A stretch of 64,000 nucleotides of DNA, from the NCBI RefSeq assembly GCF_000367365.1, contig NZ_BARF01000025.1, positions 248,001 through 312,000 of the forward strand, in the 5' to 3' direction. Positions 49,060 to 57,770 of the stretch are shown here, piece by piece (the first letter of the stretch is position 1; every line of letters starts with the position of its first letter). The translations under genes were made by a program, and so were the position numbers. Source of the stretch: Streptomyces prunicolor NBRC 13075 (GTDB lineage: Bacteria > Actinomycetota > Actinomycetes > Streptomycetales > Streptomycetaceae). The notes beneath the pieces are model-generated. The model did not search any database and was not told the DNA's origin. It saw only the letters and a list, made by a program, of their open reading frames with translations.

Positions 49060-51309
49060 GTGAGGGCAGCGGGACGGGCGGCGTGGGCACGGGTGCGGTA
49101 TCGCGTCGCGGCGTCCGATCCCGGACTGCTGCGGCTGACGGCCGGGCTGCGGACGGTGGCCTCGATCGCCCTCACGCTGACCGTGCTCTCCCTGGCGCAG
49201 GCCTCGGTCCCGCATCTCGTCGCCGGGGCGATGGCGGCGATGGTCTCCACGTTCGCCATCCGGGAGAAGCAGCGCGGGCAGCAGGCGGTGACGCTCGCGC
49301 TGGGGCTGCCGGTGGCGCTGGCCTCGGTGTCGCTGAGCGCGCTGCTGAACTCGCGGGTGGTCGCCGGTGACGTCTTCTTCGTCCTGCTGATCTTCGGCGC
49401 GGTCTACAGCCGCCGCTTCGGCGACCGCGGCACGGCGCTGGGTCTGATCGGCTTCCAGATCTACTTCCTGTCCCTGTTCGTCGGCGCGACCGTCTCCGCG
49501 CTGCCGCGGCTGTACGGCGTGCTCGGCGTGGCCTTCGCGTGCAGCGCGCTGGTGCGGTTCGCGCTGGTGCCGGAGACACCGGCCGGGACGCTGGACCGGC
49601 TACGGCGGGCGTTCCGGGCGCGGTTCGCCCAACTCGTCACCGCACAGCTCGCGTTGCTCGACGCGGGTCCCGACGACATGGAGAAGGCCCTCGACGACGT
49701 ACGGGAGGGCACCGCGCGGCTGCACGAGACGGCCTTGCTGATCCAGGGACGACTGGAGGACGGGACCTCCGACGAGACGGTGGCGCGGCTCGTGCAGCGG
49801 CGTATCGCGGATGCCGAGGTCGCCGCCGAGCGGCTCGGGCTGCTGCTGCTGACCGCGCGCAGCGCCGAGCGGGGTCACACGCTGACCCTGCATCTGCCGG
49901 GCGCGCCCGTGCCCGCCGGTGATCTGCTGCCCCAGCGGGACGAGACCACCGACACGCTGCGCCGCGATCTGGAGGCGCTGCGGCTGCTGGTCCTGCGGCC
50001 CGTGGGCGAGGACTCGGGCACCGGGCTGGCGCATGTGCGCAACCGGCTGCTGGGCTATCGCGAGGAGGAGAACCTGCCGCCCGCCTCGGACGCCGTCCAG
50101 GACGTGTTCCGGGGCATCGGCGAGGCCGGGCGTGCGGTGCTGGGGCTGCGGATCGCGGTGGACGGGCCGCAGGACGAGTCGGAGGACACGCCCGCGACGA
50201 CCCGCTCGCGCGAGGAGCTGGACGCGGAGGACATCGCCATCGCGGGCAGCGAGGAGGCCGAACAGGAGGACGCGGAGCGCACGGGGCTGCGGCGGCCGAC
50301 GACGCGGGCGGCCGTGCAGGTCGCCGTCGGATCCTCGCTGGCGATCATCGGCGGGGAGTTCCTGTCCAGTCAGCGCTGGTACTGGGCGGTGCTGACCTGC
50401 TGGATCGTGTTCCTCAACACCTCGTCCACCGGCGAGATCCTCGTCAAGGGCTACCGGCGGCTGCTGGGCACGGTCCTGGGTGTCGTCGCCGGTATCGGTC
50501 TCGCGGGCCTGGTCGGGCATCACACCTGGACGGCGTTCGCCCTGGTGCTGCTGTTCATCTTCGCGATGTTCTACACGGCACCGCTCTCCTACACCCTGAT
50601 GTCCTTCTTCGTCACCGCGATGCTGGGCCTGCTCTACACGCTGCTGCACACCTACAGCGCGTCGGTGCTGCTGCTGCGGATCGAGGAGACTGCGCTCGGC
50701 GCGGCCTGCGGGGTGGTCGCGGCGGCGCTGGTGCTGCCGGTGCACACGGACCGCCGTACGAACGAACTGCTCGGCACCGTGCTGGAGCGGCTCACCGACG
50801 TCACCGAGGCCGCCGTCGACCAGCTCAGCGGTGGGGCCGCGGCCGAACTGCTCGACAAGGCACGGGACTTGGACCAGGCGCTGGCCGATCTGAGCGCGTC
50901 CACGCAGCCGTTGACGCACCCGATCACGCCGTTGCGGGCACGCCGGGACACGGCGCGGTATGTCGTCGCGCTCCTGGAGACCTGTGCCTATCACGCGCGG
51001 TATCTGGCGGCGACCGCCGAGCTGCTGCCCACGCATCCGTCGATCGCGGCCGATCCCCGGCTGAGGGAGGCGGGGCGCCGGATCGTGCACAACATCGGGG
51101 TGATCGGCGCCCATGTCGCCGGCGGGGACGCTGTCGGCGAGATCGAGACCGGGCCGAGCATCGCGTCCCTGCTGCGGCCCGGGACACCGGGGACCCCGCG
51201 CTACGGGCGGGTCACCGACCGTGTGCTGCGGCATCTGCAGCGCCTGGACGAGGCCGTGGTCGGCCTGGCCCGGCCGCTCGACGTACCGATCGCGACGCCG
51301 GTGAAGTGA
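49060..51309 (+). CDS. FUSC-family integral membrane protein, 749 aa
   Basis: Two groups of transmembrane segments (about residues 20-170 and 420-570) separated by a long charged, helical cytoplasmic region, and a helical C-terminal domain. The segment AAVQVAVGSSLAIIGGEFLS...WAVLTCWIVFLNTSSTGE matches the FUSC/aromatic acid exporter repeat. Likely an efflux component for aromatic acids or other stress compounds. GTG start, 47 bases after the NDH-2 stop. Confidence 0.85.
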   Translation: MRAAGRAAWARVRYRVAASDPGLLRLTAGLRTVASIALTLTVLSLAQASVPHLVAGAMAAMVSTFAIREKQRGQQAVTLALGLPVALASVSLSALLNSRVVAGDVFFVLLIFGAVYSRRFGDRGTALGLIGFQIYFLSLFVGATVSALPRLYGVLGVAFACSALVRFALVPETPAGTLDRLRRAFRARFAQLVTAQLALLDAGPDDMEKALDDVREGTARLHETALLIQGRLEDGTSDETVARLVQRRIADAEVAAERLGLLLLTARSAERGHTLTLHLPGAPVPAGDLLPQRDETTDTLRRDLEALRLLVLRPVGEDSGTGLAHVRNRLLGYREEENLPPASDAVQDVFRGIGEAGRAVLGLRIAVDGPQDESEDTPATTRSREELDAEDIAIAGSEEAEQEDAERTGLRRPTTRAAVQVAVGSSLAIIGGEFLSSQRWYWAVLTCWIVFLNTSSTGEILVKGYRRLLGTVLGVVAGIGLAGLVGHHTWTAFALVLLFIFAMFYTAPLSYTLMSFFVTAMLGLLYTLLHTYSASVLLLRIEETALGAACGVVAAALVLPVHTDRRTNELLGTVLERLTDVTEAAVDQLSGGAAAELLDKARDLDQALADLSASTQPLTHPITPLRARRDTARYVVALLETCAYHARYLAATAELLPTHPSIAADPRLREAGRRIVHNIGVIGAHVAGGDAVGEIETGPSIASLLRPGTPGTPRYGRVTDRVLRHLQRLDEAVVGLARPLDVPIATPVK

Positions 51310-51337
51310 ACGCCGCGCGTCTGGGTAGGCGACGGCT

Positions 51338-51517
51338 ATGAGTGAAGTCGTGGACTCGGACGAACTGTTGCGGCGCATCCAGCGGGCCCGGGCCTTCGCC
51401 GCCCAGGAGGTGCACACATGGTCGCAACAGGGCGACGCCGTAAGGGAAGTGGCCTACGAGGTGGTCCTGCGGGTGCTGGACGAGATCGTGGCCCCCGGAC
51501 GGCATGCCACGAAGTGA
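51338..51517 (+). CDS. Small conserved-type protein, 59 aa
   Basis: Short frame starting ATG at 51338 (MSEVVDSDELLRRIQRARAF) and ending VLDEIVAPGRHATK. It is rich in charged helical residues (VREVAYEVVLRVLDEI) and has the codon pattern of its neighbours. It starts 28 bases after the FUSC gene and is followed at once by a hairpin (51518-51537). Function unknown. Confidence 0.6.
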   Translation: MSEVVDSDELLRRIQRARAFAAQEVHTWSQQGDAVREVAYEVVLRVLDEIVAPGRHATK

Positions 51518-51537
51518 AACCGGTCACGCGACCGGTT
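51518..51537 (+). terminator. Hairpin directly after the 59-aa gene
   Basis: AACCGGTC and GACCGGTT form a perfect 8-bp stem with loop ACGC, starting one base after the stop codon. There is no U-run. Confidence 0.5.
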
Positions 51538-51665
51538 GAACTGGGTACGAAATGCCCGTACATGGTTTACGGTTCATTCATACGTGGATACGGGGTCGAC
51601 CCTACCGTCCCCCGAGCCACCGCTTACGGCCCTGGCTGGTCTCCCCCGTCCAGCCAGGGCTTTTT
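51538..51665 (+). ncRNA. Candidate small RNA ending at an intrinsic terminator
   Basis: The stretch ends in a strong intrinsic terminator: CCCTGGCTGG (51630-51639) pairs with CCAGCCAGGG (51650-51659), then C and TTTTT. No gene with a ribosome site lies just upstream of it, and the preceding gene already has its own hairpin. A weak -35-like TTGAAC lies at 51536-51541. A short independent transcript is possible; alternatively this is a second terminator for the 59-aa gene. Confidence 0.35.
51630..51665 (+). terminator. Intrinsic terminator with T5 run
   Basis: Perfect 10-bp stem, 10-base loop, followed by CTTTTT; among the best canonical terminators in the window. It insulates the cyclic-nucleotide-binding protein gene from upstream transcription. 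Confidence 0.8.
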
Positions 51666-51765
51666 CATGCCCGATTCCGTCCCCCGAGGTGCCCGGGACG
51701 GCGGCAGCGGCTGAAATGGGCGTAGGGAGAATTCCGGATCCGCTGCCGGCGAGGAGCCCTGTGCC

Positions 51766-52215
51766 ATGACCCAAGCGATAAAACTGCTGACCGCCCTGCC
51801 CCAGACCCAGCGCGAACGACTCATGGAGCTCGCGCAGGAGGTCTCGTTCGCCGAGGACTCCAGGATCTTCGAGGCGGGCGGCACCGCCGACCGCTTCTGG
51901 GTGGTCCGCTCCGGCGCCGTCTCGCTCGACCAGCAGGTCACCCCGCAGCAGCGGGTCACCGTGGCCACGCTCGGCGCGGGCGACCTGCTCGGCTGGTCGT
52001 GGCTGTTCCCGCCGTACAAGTGGGACTTCGGCGCGGAGGCGTTCAGTGCCGTGCGGGCCTACGAGTTCGACGCGGCGGCCGTGCTCGCCCTGAGCGTGGA
52101 GGATCCGCTGCTCGGGCTGTCCCTGGTCCGGATCGTCGCGGAGATCCTCGCGCACCGGCTGGCGACGACCCGGAGCAAGCTGATGGAGCACTACGCGAGC
52201 CATGGGCCCGTCTGA
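51766..52215 (+). CDS. Cyclic-nucleotide-binding-domain protein (Crp/Fnr-like, no HTH), 149 aa
   Basis: A single cNMP-binding beta-roll: LAQEVSFAEDSRIFEAGGTA, FWVVRSGAVSLD, GAGDLLGWSWLFPPYKWDFG, then the C-helix VRIVAEILAHRLATTRSKLM. The phosphate-binding cassette Arg-Ser pair is not evident, and no DNA-binding domain follows. It may be a sensor that works through a partner. It is convergent with the MFS gene (6 bases between stops). Confidence 0.8.
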   Translation: MTQAIKLLTALPQTQRERLMELAQEVSFAEDSRIFEAGGTADRFWVVRSGAVSLDQQVTPQQRVTVATLGAGDLLGWSWLFPPYKWDFGAEAFSAVRAYEFDAAAVLALSVEDPLLGLSLVRIVAEILAHRLATTRSKLMEHYASHGPV

Positions 52216-52221
52216 GCGCCC

Positions 52222-53532
52222 TCAGATGCGGTAGCGGCGCAGCGCCGGGACGGTGGCGGCCAGGGTCAGCATGATGACCACGACCAGGATGCCGCCGCCC
52301 GCGACCGCCGTACGGGGGCCGAAGGCCGAGCCCGCCGTGCCGTGCAGGACGTCGGCGAGGCGCGGGCCGCCCGCCACCACGACGGTGAAGACGCCCTGCA
52401 TACGGCCGCGCATCTCGTCCGTGGCGGCGGACAGCAGGATCGCCCCGCGGAACACCATGGAGACCATGTCGGCGACTCCGGCGGCGGCCAGGAAGACCAC
52501 GCCGATCCAGAGATTGCTGCTCAGCCCGAACCCGGTGATGGCCACGCCCCAGGCGACGACCGCGCCGATCACCATCCAGCCGTGCCGGCGCGCCCGCGAG
52601 AACGTGCCGGAGAACAGACCGCCGACCACCGCCCCGATGGGGATCGCCGCGAACAGCATGCCGAGCGCGAGGCCCTCGCCGTAGGGCGCGTAGGTCTGGG
52701 CGGCGAGCTGCGGGAACAGGGCGCGGGGCATGCCGAAGACCATCGCGATGATGTCGGCGAGGAAGGACAGCAGCAGCACCTTGTGCAGCGAGATGTAGCG
52801 GAAGCCGGCGGCGACCTCGCGCCAGCCCGCGCGGCGCGGTGTCGCGGACTCCAGGGGCGGCAGCGAGGGCAGCTTCACGACCGCCCAGAGCGTGACGCAC
52901 AGGGCCAGCGCGTCGATGAGATACAGCTCGGGCAGGCCGATGACCGGGATGAGGACACCCGCGAGGAGCGGTCCGACGACCTGGCCCGTCTGCATGACGG
53001 TCGAGCCGAGGGCGTTGGCCGCGGGCAGCTGCTCGGCGGAGACCAGGCGGGCGATGGAGGCGTTGCGGGCGGGCGCGTTGAGGCCCCAGAACGCCTGCTG
53101 CATCGCGAGCAGCACCATCAGCGCGGCCACCGAGTCGAGCCCGATGGCGGCCTGGACCCAGAACAGCACCGAGGTCACGGCTATCCCGCTGTTGGTGATC
53201 AGCAGCAGTTTGCGGCGGTCCATGGTGTCGGCGATGGCGCCGCCCCACAGCGCGAACACGATGAGCGGCAGCAGGCCCGCCATGCTGGCTGCGCCGACCC
53301 AGGCGGAGGAGCCGGTGATGTCGTAGATCTGCTTGGGTACGGCGACGGCGGTGAGCTGGCTGCCGACAGCCGTGACGATGGTCGAGGACCACAGGCGGCG
53401 GTAGGCGGGGATCTGCAGGGGGCGGGTGTCCATCGCCCAGCGGCGCCAGCCGCGCCGGGGGCCTGACGCGGGTTCCTCGGCCTTCGCCGACTCCGGTTCG
53501 GTGCCGCTGTCGGTGCTCTCGCTGGTGTCCAC
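52222..53532 (-). CDS. MFS exporter (EntS/MFS_3-like), 436 aa
   Basis: Charged N-terminus, then twelve hydrophobic segments. PAYRRLWSSTIVTAVGSQL and FALWGGAIADTMDRRKLLLI (loop 2-3 motif) are typical of the EntS/multidrug group; RGAILLSAATDEMRGRMQGV marks a later conserved loop. Likely effluxes a siderophore or drug. Single gene between two unrelated units. Confidence 0.88.
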   Translation of the reverse strand: MDTSESTDSGTEPESAKAEEPASGPRRGWRRWAMDTRPLQIPAYRRLWSSTIVTAVGSQLTAVAVPKQIYDITGSSAWVGAASMAGLLPLIVFALWGGAIADTMDRRKLLLITNSGIAVTSVLFWVQAAIGLDSVAALMVLLAMQQAFWGLNAPARNASIARLVSAEQLPAANALGSTVMQTGQVVGPLLAGVLIPVIGLPELYLIDALALCVTLWAVVKLPSLPPLESATPRRAGWREVAAGFRYISLHKVLLLSFLADIIAMVFGMPRALFPQLAAQTYAPYGEGLALGMLFAAIPIGAVVGGLFSGTFSRARRHGWMVIGAVVAWGVAITGFGLSSNLWIGVVFLAAAGVADMVSMVFRGAILLSAATDEMRGRMQGVFTVVVAGGPRLADVLHGTAGSAFGPRTAVAGGGILVVVIMLTLAATVPALRRYRI

Positions 53533-53612
53533 TGGCTTCCTGATTGCTCGCTACATCTAATCGGCCGGGGCTCACTATCGCAGGAGCGGCCGTGGCTGCC
53601 GAATCCGCCGTC

Positions 53613-54224
53613 TCACGCACCGGCGGCGAGCGTCGCGCCGAGCCCGATCATCGTCGCGGCGACCAGGCCGTCCAGCACTCGCCAGGCCGAGGGCTTGGCG
53701 AGGAAACGGCTCAGCAGGCGGGCGCCGAAGCCGAGCGCGGTGAACCAGCACAGGCTGGCGCAGACGGCGCCGAGTCCGAAGGTCCAGCGCAGTGCGCCGC
53801 GGTCGGCGGCGATCGTGCCGAGCAGGAACACGGTGTCCAGGTAGACGTGCGGGTTGAGCCAGGTCATCGCCAGACAGGTCAGGACGGCCCGGCGGCGCGA
53901 GCCGGTCGACTCACCCTCGGTCTGGAGGGCGGCGGGGCGGAACACCCGGCGGGCGGCGAGGACGCCGTAGCCGAGCAGGAAGGCGCCGCCGATGAGCCCG
54001 ACGGCCTTGAGCGCGCCCGGCCAGGCGACCACGACCGCGCCGACCCCGCCGACGCCCAGCGCGATGAGGAGCGCGTCGGACAGGGCGCAGATGCCGACGA
54101 CGGCGAGGACGGCGTCGCGGCGGATGCCCTGGCGCAGGACGAAGGCGTTCTGGGCGCCGATGGCGACGATGAGCGAGAGGCCGGTGCCGAATCCCGCGGC
54201 GGCGGCGGAGAGTGCGTTGGTCAC
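53613..54224 (-). CDS. LysE/ArgO-type amino acid exporter, 203 aa
   Basis: Six-segment LysE-family protein. GFGTGLSLIVAIGAQNAFVLRQG in two parts gives the family IGAQNAFVL motif, CALSDALLIALG and AMTWLNPHVYLDTV are the other signatures. It exports basic amino acids. It is divergent from an ArgP/LysG-type LysR gene 69 bases away, the classic LysE-LysG layout. Confidence 0.94.
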   Translation of the reverse strand: MTNALSAAAAGFGTGLSLIVAIGAQNAFVLRQGIRRDAVLAVVGICALSDALLIALGVGGVGAVVVAWPGALKAVGLIGGAFLLGYGVLAARRVFRPAALQTEGESTGSRRRAVLTCLAMTWLNPHVYLDTVFLLGTIAADRGALRWTFGLGAVCASLCWFTALGFGARLLSRFLAKPSAWRVLDGLVAATMIGLGATLAAGA

Positions 54225-54293
54225 GCCCTCGACGCTAAGGACGCCCGCATCAGGAGTACAGCTAAAGATTCTTACGTAACATTAGCGCTCGTG

Positions 54294-55196
54294 ATGATTT
54301 CGGAGCTGCCCCTCGATCAGGTACGGACGCTGCTGGCGGTGGTGGACGAGGGCACGTTCGACGCGGCGGCCTCCGCGCTGCATGTGACGCCCTCGGCGGT
54401 CAGCCAGCGCGTGAAGGCCCTGGAGCAGCGCACGGGACGGGTCCTCCTGCTCCGCACCAAACCGGTCCGTACGACCGAGTCCGGCGAGGTGGTCGTACGC
54501 TTCGCCCGCCAACTGGCCCGCCTGGAACGGGACGCGCGCGCCGAGCTGGGCATGAGCGAGGCCGGCGAACCGACCCGCGTATCGATCGCGGTGAACGCCG
54601 ACTCGCTCGCCACCTGGTTCCTGGACGCCCTCACCCGCGTCCCACGCGAACTCCGGGTCTGCTTCGAACTCCGCCGCGAGGACGAGGACCATACGGCGGC
54701 CCTGCTGCGCGAGGGCCTGGTCATGGCGGCGGTGACCTCGTCACCGGACGCCGTCCCGGGCTGCTCGGTACGTACGCTCGGGCGGATGCGCTATCTCCCG
54801 GTGGCGAGCCCGGAGTTCAGGGAGACGTATCTGGGCAACGGTCCACTGCGGGACGCCCTGGCCGAGGCACCGGTGATCACCTTCGACCGACGGGACGACT
54901 TCCAGGACTCCTTCGTACGGCGGCTGCGGCGGGGGCAGGGCGGCGCGAGTGCGGTACGGCATCTGGTGCCGACGTCGGAGGGCTTCGTGGCCGCCGTCGC
55001 CGCCGGGCTGGGGTGGGGCATGGTCCCGGAGATGCAGGCGCTGCCGCTGTTGGATGCCGGGCGGCTGGTGAACTTCGCGCCGTCGGGGTCGGTCGATGTC
55101 CCGCTGTACTGGCAGCAGTGGAAGCTGGATTCGCCGGCGTTGGCGGCGGTGGCGGGAGCGGTCGTGGGGACTGCGGCGGTGGCGTTGCAGGGCTGA
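54294..55196 (+). CDS. LysR-type regulator ArgP/LysG-like, 300 aa
   Basis: HTH: LPLDQVRTLLAVVDEGTFDA, LHVTPSAVSQRVKALEQRTG, then LLLRTKPVRTTESGEVVVRF as in ArgP (IciA)/LysG. The effector domain contains AVNADSLATWFLDAL, also ArgP-like. It probably activates the divergent exporter gene when Lys or Arg accumulates. ATG at 54294; a GTG at 54291 is possible. Confidence 0.93.
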   Translation: MISELPLDQVRTLLAVVDEGTFDAAASALHVTPSAVSQRVKALEQRTGRVLLLRTKPVRTTESGEVVVRFARQLARLERDARAELGMSEAGEPTRVSIAVNADSLATWFLDALTRVPRELRVCFELRREDEDHTAALLREGLVMAAVTSSPDAVPGCSVRTLGRMRYLPVASPEFRETYLGNGPLRDALAEAPVITFDRRDDFQDSFVRRLRRGQGGASAVRHLVPTSEGFVAAVAAGLGWGMVPEMQALPLLDAGRLVNFAPSGSVDVPLYWQQWKLDSPALAAVAGAVVGTAAVALQG

Positions 55197-55368
55197 GTGG
55201 GCCGCCGACCGGGGCGATGTGCGGCTCCGTCGTGGGGGCGCTATGTGCTGTTGTTCGGGTGCGGCGCCGTTGTGGCTGGTCGCGCCCACGCGGCGGAGCC
55301 GCATATCGACACAGCCCCGCGCCCCCTCTAGGGCGCTGCCCCATCGCGGTGGACCTCGCACGAGCTGC

Positions 55369-56076
55369 TCAGGGACGCGCGGACTTCAGCTGGGCGGCGG
55401 CGCTGTCCAGCAGCATCTCCAACGCCGTCGGATACGCGCTGTCGACCATGCGGGACGCCAGTAGCGGGGCCGCTTCGGCGATGCGGGGGTGGGTGGTGCG
55501 GGGCAGGCGGGCGTAGGTCGAGCGCCACATTGCCTCGTCGGCGCGGAGCGCGGCGCTCGGCAGGGCCAGGGACGCGGCGTCGAGGGCGGCGAAGGCCAGG
55601 GTCTGGTCGATGAAGGCGTGGTAGATCCGTACGGTGTCGGGGAGGGGGAAGCCGGCGGTGCGCAGGACGTCCAGTACGGCCTCGTCGGCGGCCAGTTCGT
55701 TGGGGCGGCCGGTGACGCGGCTCGCCGTCAGTTGGGCGGCCTGTGGGTGGGCGACGTACGCGGCGTGGATGCGCAGGCCGATCGCGCGCAGGTCGGCCCG
55801 CCACTCCCCCGTCGGCTCCCAGCCCCGCAGCGCCTGCCCGACCAGGGCGTCGCCGATGGCCAGGGTCAGCTCGTCCATGCCGCGGAAGTAGCGGTAGAGC
55901 GTGCTGGGGTCGGCGTCCAGGGCGAGGCCCAGGCGGCGGGCGGTGAGGCCCGCGCTGCCGTGTTCGCGCAGCATGCGCAGGGCCGTGTCGACGATCAGCT
56001 GCTCGGAGAGGACCGTGCCGTTCTTGGTGGGTCGGCGCCGGCGCCGCTTGTCCTCGGACACCACCGGTTTCGGCAT
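55369..56076 (-). CDS. TetR family regulator, 235 aa
   Basis: The N-terminal basic stretch KRRRRRPTKNG is followed by the HTH LSEQLIVDTALRMLREHGSA, LTARRLGLALDADPSTLYRY, FRGMDELT. The C-terminal domain is of the TetR_C type with tandem helices. ATG follows AAGGAGG. It is divergent from the saccharopine dehydrogenase-like gene across 148 bases and is its likely regulator. Confidence 0.92.
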   Translation of the reverse strand: MPKPVVSEDKRRRRRPTKNGTVLSEQLIVDTALRMLREHGSAGLTARRLGLALDADPSTLYRYFRGMDELTLAIGDALVGQALRGWEPTGEWRADLRAIGLRIHAAYVAHPQAAQLTASRVTGRPNELAADEAVLDVLRTAGFPLPDTVRIYHAFIDQTLAFAALDAASLALPSAALRADEAMWRSTYARLPRTTHPRIAEAAPLLASRMVDSAYPTALEMLLDSAAAQLKSARP

Positions 56077-56224
56077 CGCGGCCTCCTTGCCCGTCCGGAC
56101 GCATCCATGCGCGTCCATGCACGTCCTTATGCCAACGCCATTGACCTTATCCGCGCGACCGGCGTTGTATCTCCGGCAGGGCCCGCTGACGTTCGCAGCT
56201 CGGCAGAGAAAAGGAGTTCTTGCC

Positions 56225-57445
56225 ATGCGTGTACTGCTCGTGGGAGCCGGTGGTGTAGGTACCGCGGTCACCCGGATCGCGGCCCGGCGTCCGTTCTTCG
56301 ACGCGATGGTCGTCGCCGACTACGACCTGTCGCGCGCGCAGGCCGCGGTCGCCGCGCTCGGGGACGCCGGCGCCCGCTTCCGCGCCGCGCGGCTGGACGC
56401 TAGCGACGAGGACGCCGTCGTAGCGGCACTGCGGTCGCACGAGTGCGACGTGCTGCTCAACGCGACCGACCCGCGTTTCGTCCTGCCGCTGTTCCGTGCG
56501 GCGCGAGCCGCCGGGGCCAACTACCTTGATATGGCCATGTCGTTGTCCCGGCCGCATCCCGATCGGCCGTACGAGGAGTGCGGGGTCAAGCTCGGGGACG
56601 CGCAGTTCGCGGCGGCGGAGGAGTGGGAGAAGGCGGGTGCGCTGGCGCTCGTCGGGATGGGAGTGGAACCTGGGCTGTCGGACGTGTTCACGCGGTACGC
56701 GGCCGATGAACTCTTCGACGAGATCGAGGAGATCGGCATCCGCGACGGCGCGAACCTCACCGTCGACGGCTATGACTTCGCGCCCTCCTTCAGCATCTGG
56801 ACCACGATCGAGGAATGCCTGAACCCGCCGGTGGTCTACGAGGCCGACCGCGGCTGGTTCACCACGGAACCGTTCAGTGAGCCCGAGGTGTTCGACTTCC
56901 CCGAGGGCATCGGTCCGGTGGAGTGTGTGAACGTGGAGCACGAGGAGGTGCTGCTCGTGCCGCGCTGGGTCGACGCGCGCCGGGTCACCTTCAAGTACGG
57001 GCTCGGCAATGAGTTCATCGAGACCCTGAAGACCCTGCACCTGCTGGGACTTGACCGAACCGAGCCGGTCACCGTACCGAGTGCCGCAGGGCCAACTGCC
57101 GTGTCCCCGCGTGATGTTGTCGCCGCGTGTCTGCCCGACCCCGCGACCCTGGGCGACCGTATGCACGGCAAGACGTGTGCGGGCACGTGGGTGCGCGGCA
57201 CGAAGGACGGGGCGCCGCGCGAGGTGTACCTCTATCACGTGGTCGACAACCAGTGGTCGATGGCGGAGTACGGCTCCCAGGCCGTGGTCTGGCAGACGGC
57301 CATCAACCCGGTGATCGCCCTGGAGTTGCTGGCCACCGGCGCGTGGACCGGCTCGGGCGTGCTGGGCCCGGAGGCGTTCCCGGCCCGTCCGTTCCTGGAC
57401 CTGTTGACGGAGTACGGGTCGCCGTGGGGGCTGCGGGAGCAGTGA
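56225..57445 (+). CDS. Saccharopine dehydrogenase-like protein, 406 aa
   Basis: N-terminal Rossmann fold MRVLLVGAGGVGTAVTRIAA, VVADYDLSRAQAAVAAL and DVLLNATDPRFVLPLFRAA; then NYLDMAMSL, ALVGMGVEPGLSDVFTRYAA and the C-terminal substrate domain (GAPREVYLYHVVDNQW, GVLGPEAFPARPFLDLL). This is the Lys9-like group that also includes carboxynorspermidine-type enzymes. It probably forms or cleaves an opine-type C-N bond. Divergent from the TetR gene. Confidence 0.88.
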   Translation: MRVLLVGAGGVGTAVTRIAARRPFFDAMVVADYDLSRAQAAVAALGDAGARFRAARLDASDEDAVVAALRSHECDVLLNATDPRFVLPLFRAARAAGANYLDMAMSLSRPHPDRPYEECGVKLGDAQFAAAEEWEKAGALALVGMGVEPGLSDVFTRYAADELFDEIEEIGIRDGANLTVDGYDFAPSFSIWTTIEECLNPPVVYEADRGWFTTEPFSEPEVFDFPEGIGPVECVNVEHEEVLLVPRWVDARRVTFKYGLGNEFIETLKTLHLLGLDRTEPVTVPSAAGPTAVSPRDVVAACLPDPATLGDRMHGKTCAGTWVRGTKDGAPREVYLYHVVDNQWSMAEYGSQAVVWQTAINPVIALELLATGAWTGSGVLGPEAFPARPFLDLLTEYGSPWGLREQ

Positions 57446-57471
57446 TCGCGCTCGATCGCCGGGGGCGGTGG

Positions 57472-57770
57472 GGAGTTGAGGGGGCGTCAATCGCCATCGG
57501 GGGGGCCTGGAGTTGAGGCGTCGCCAATCCCAGCCCAGTGGCCGGGAGTTGGACGGGCACCAATCCCCGTCCGGTGGACGAGAATTGATCGGCCATCAAT
57601 CCCCGCCCAACGGCCGCGAGTTGGGCGACCGCCGATTCCCGGCCGGTGGACGTGGGTCGAGCCGTCACCAACCCCCGCCCAGCGAACACGAGTCGAGCCG
57701 TCACCGACTCCCGCCCAGCGAACACAAGTCGAGCAGCCGCTAATCCCCTTCCGGTGCCGCGGAGTTGGGC
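57472..57770. repeat. Degenerate 36-bp tandem repeat array (about 8 units)
   Basis: Units begin at 57472, 57509, 57545, 57581, 57617, 57653, 57689, 57725 and a partial one at 57761, all but the first exactly 36 bp. Shared core is G-A-G-T-Y-G in positions 2-7 and CCAAT-CCCCG-CCC in positions 16-28. The last units overlap the 3' end of the sensor kinase gene, whose terminal codons (LPNSAAPEGD) are echoed on the minus strand as degraded copies. No spacers, so not CRISPR. Confidence 0.8.

Noticed and set aside
57472..57770. CRISPR array
   Set aside because: The 36-bp units are contiguous and degenerate, with no unique spacers and no cas genes in the window.
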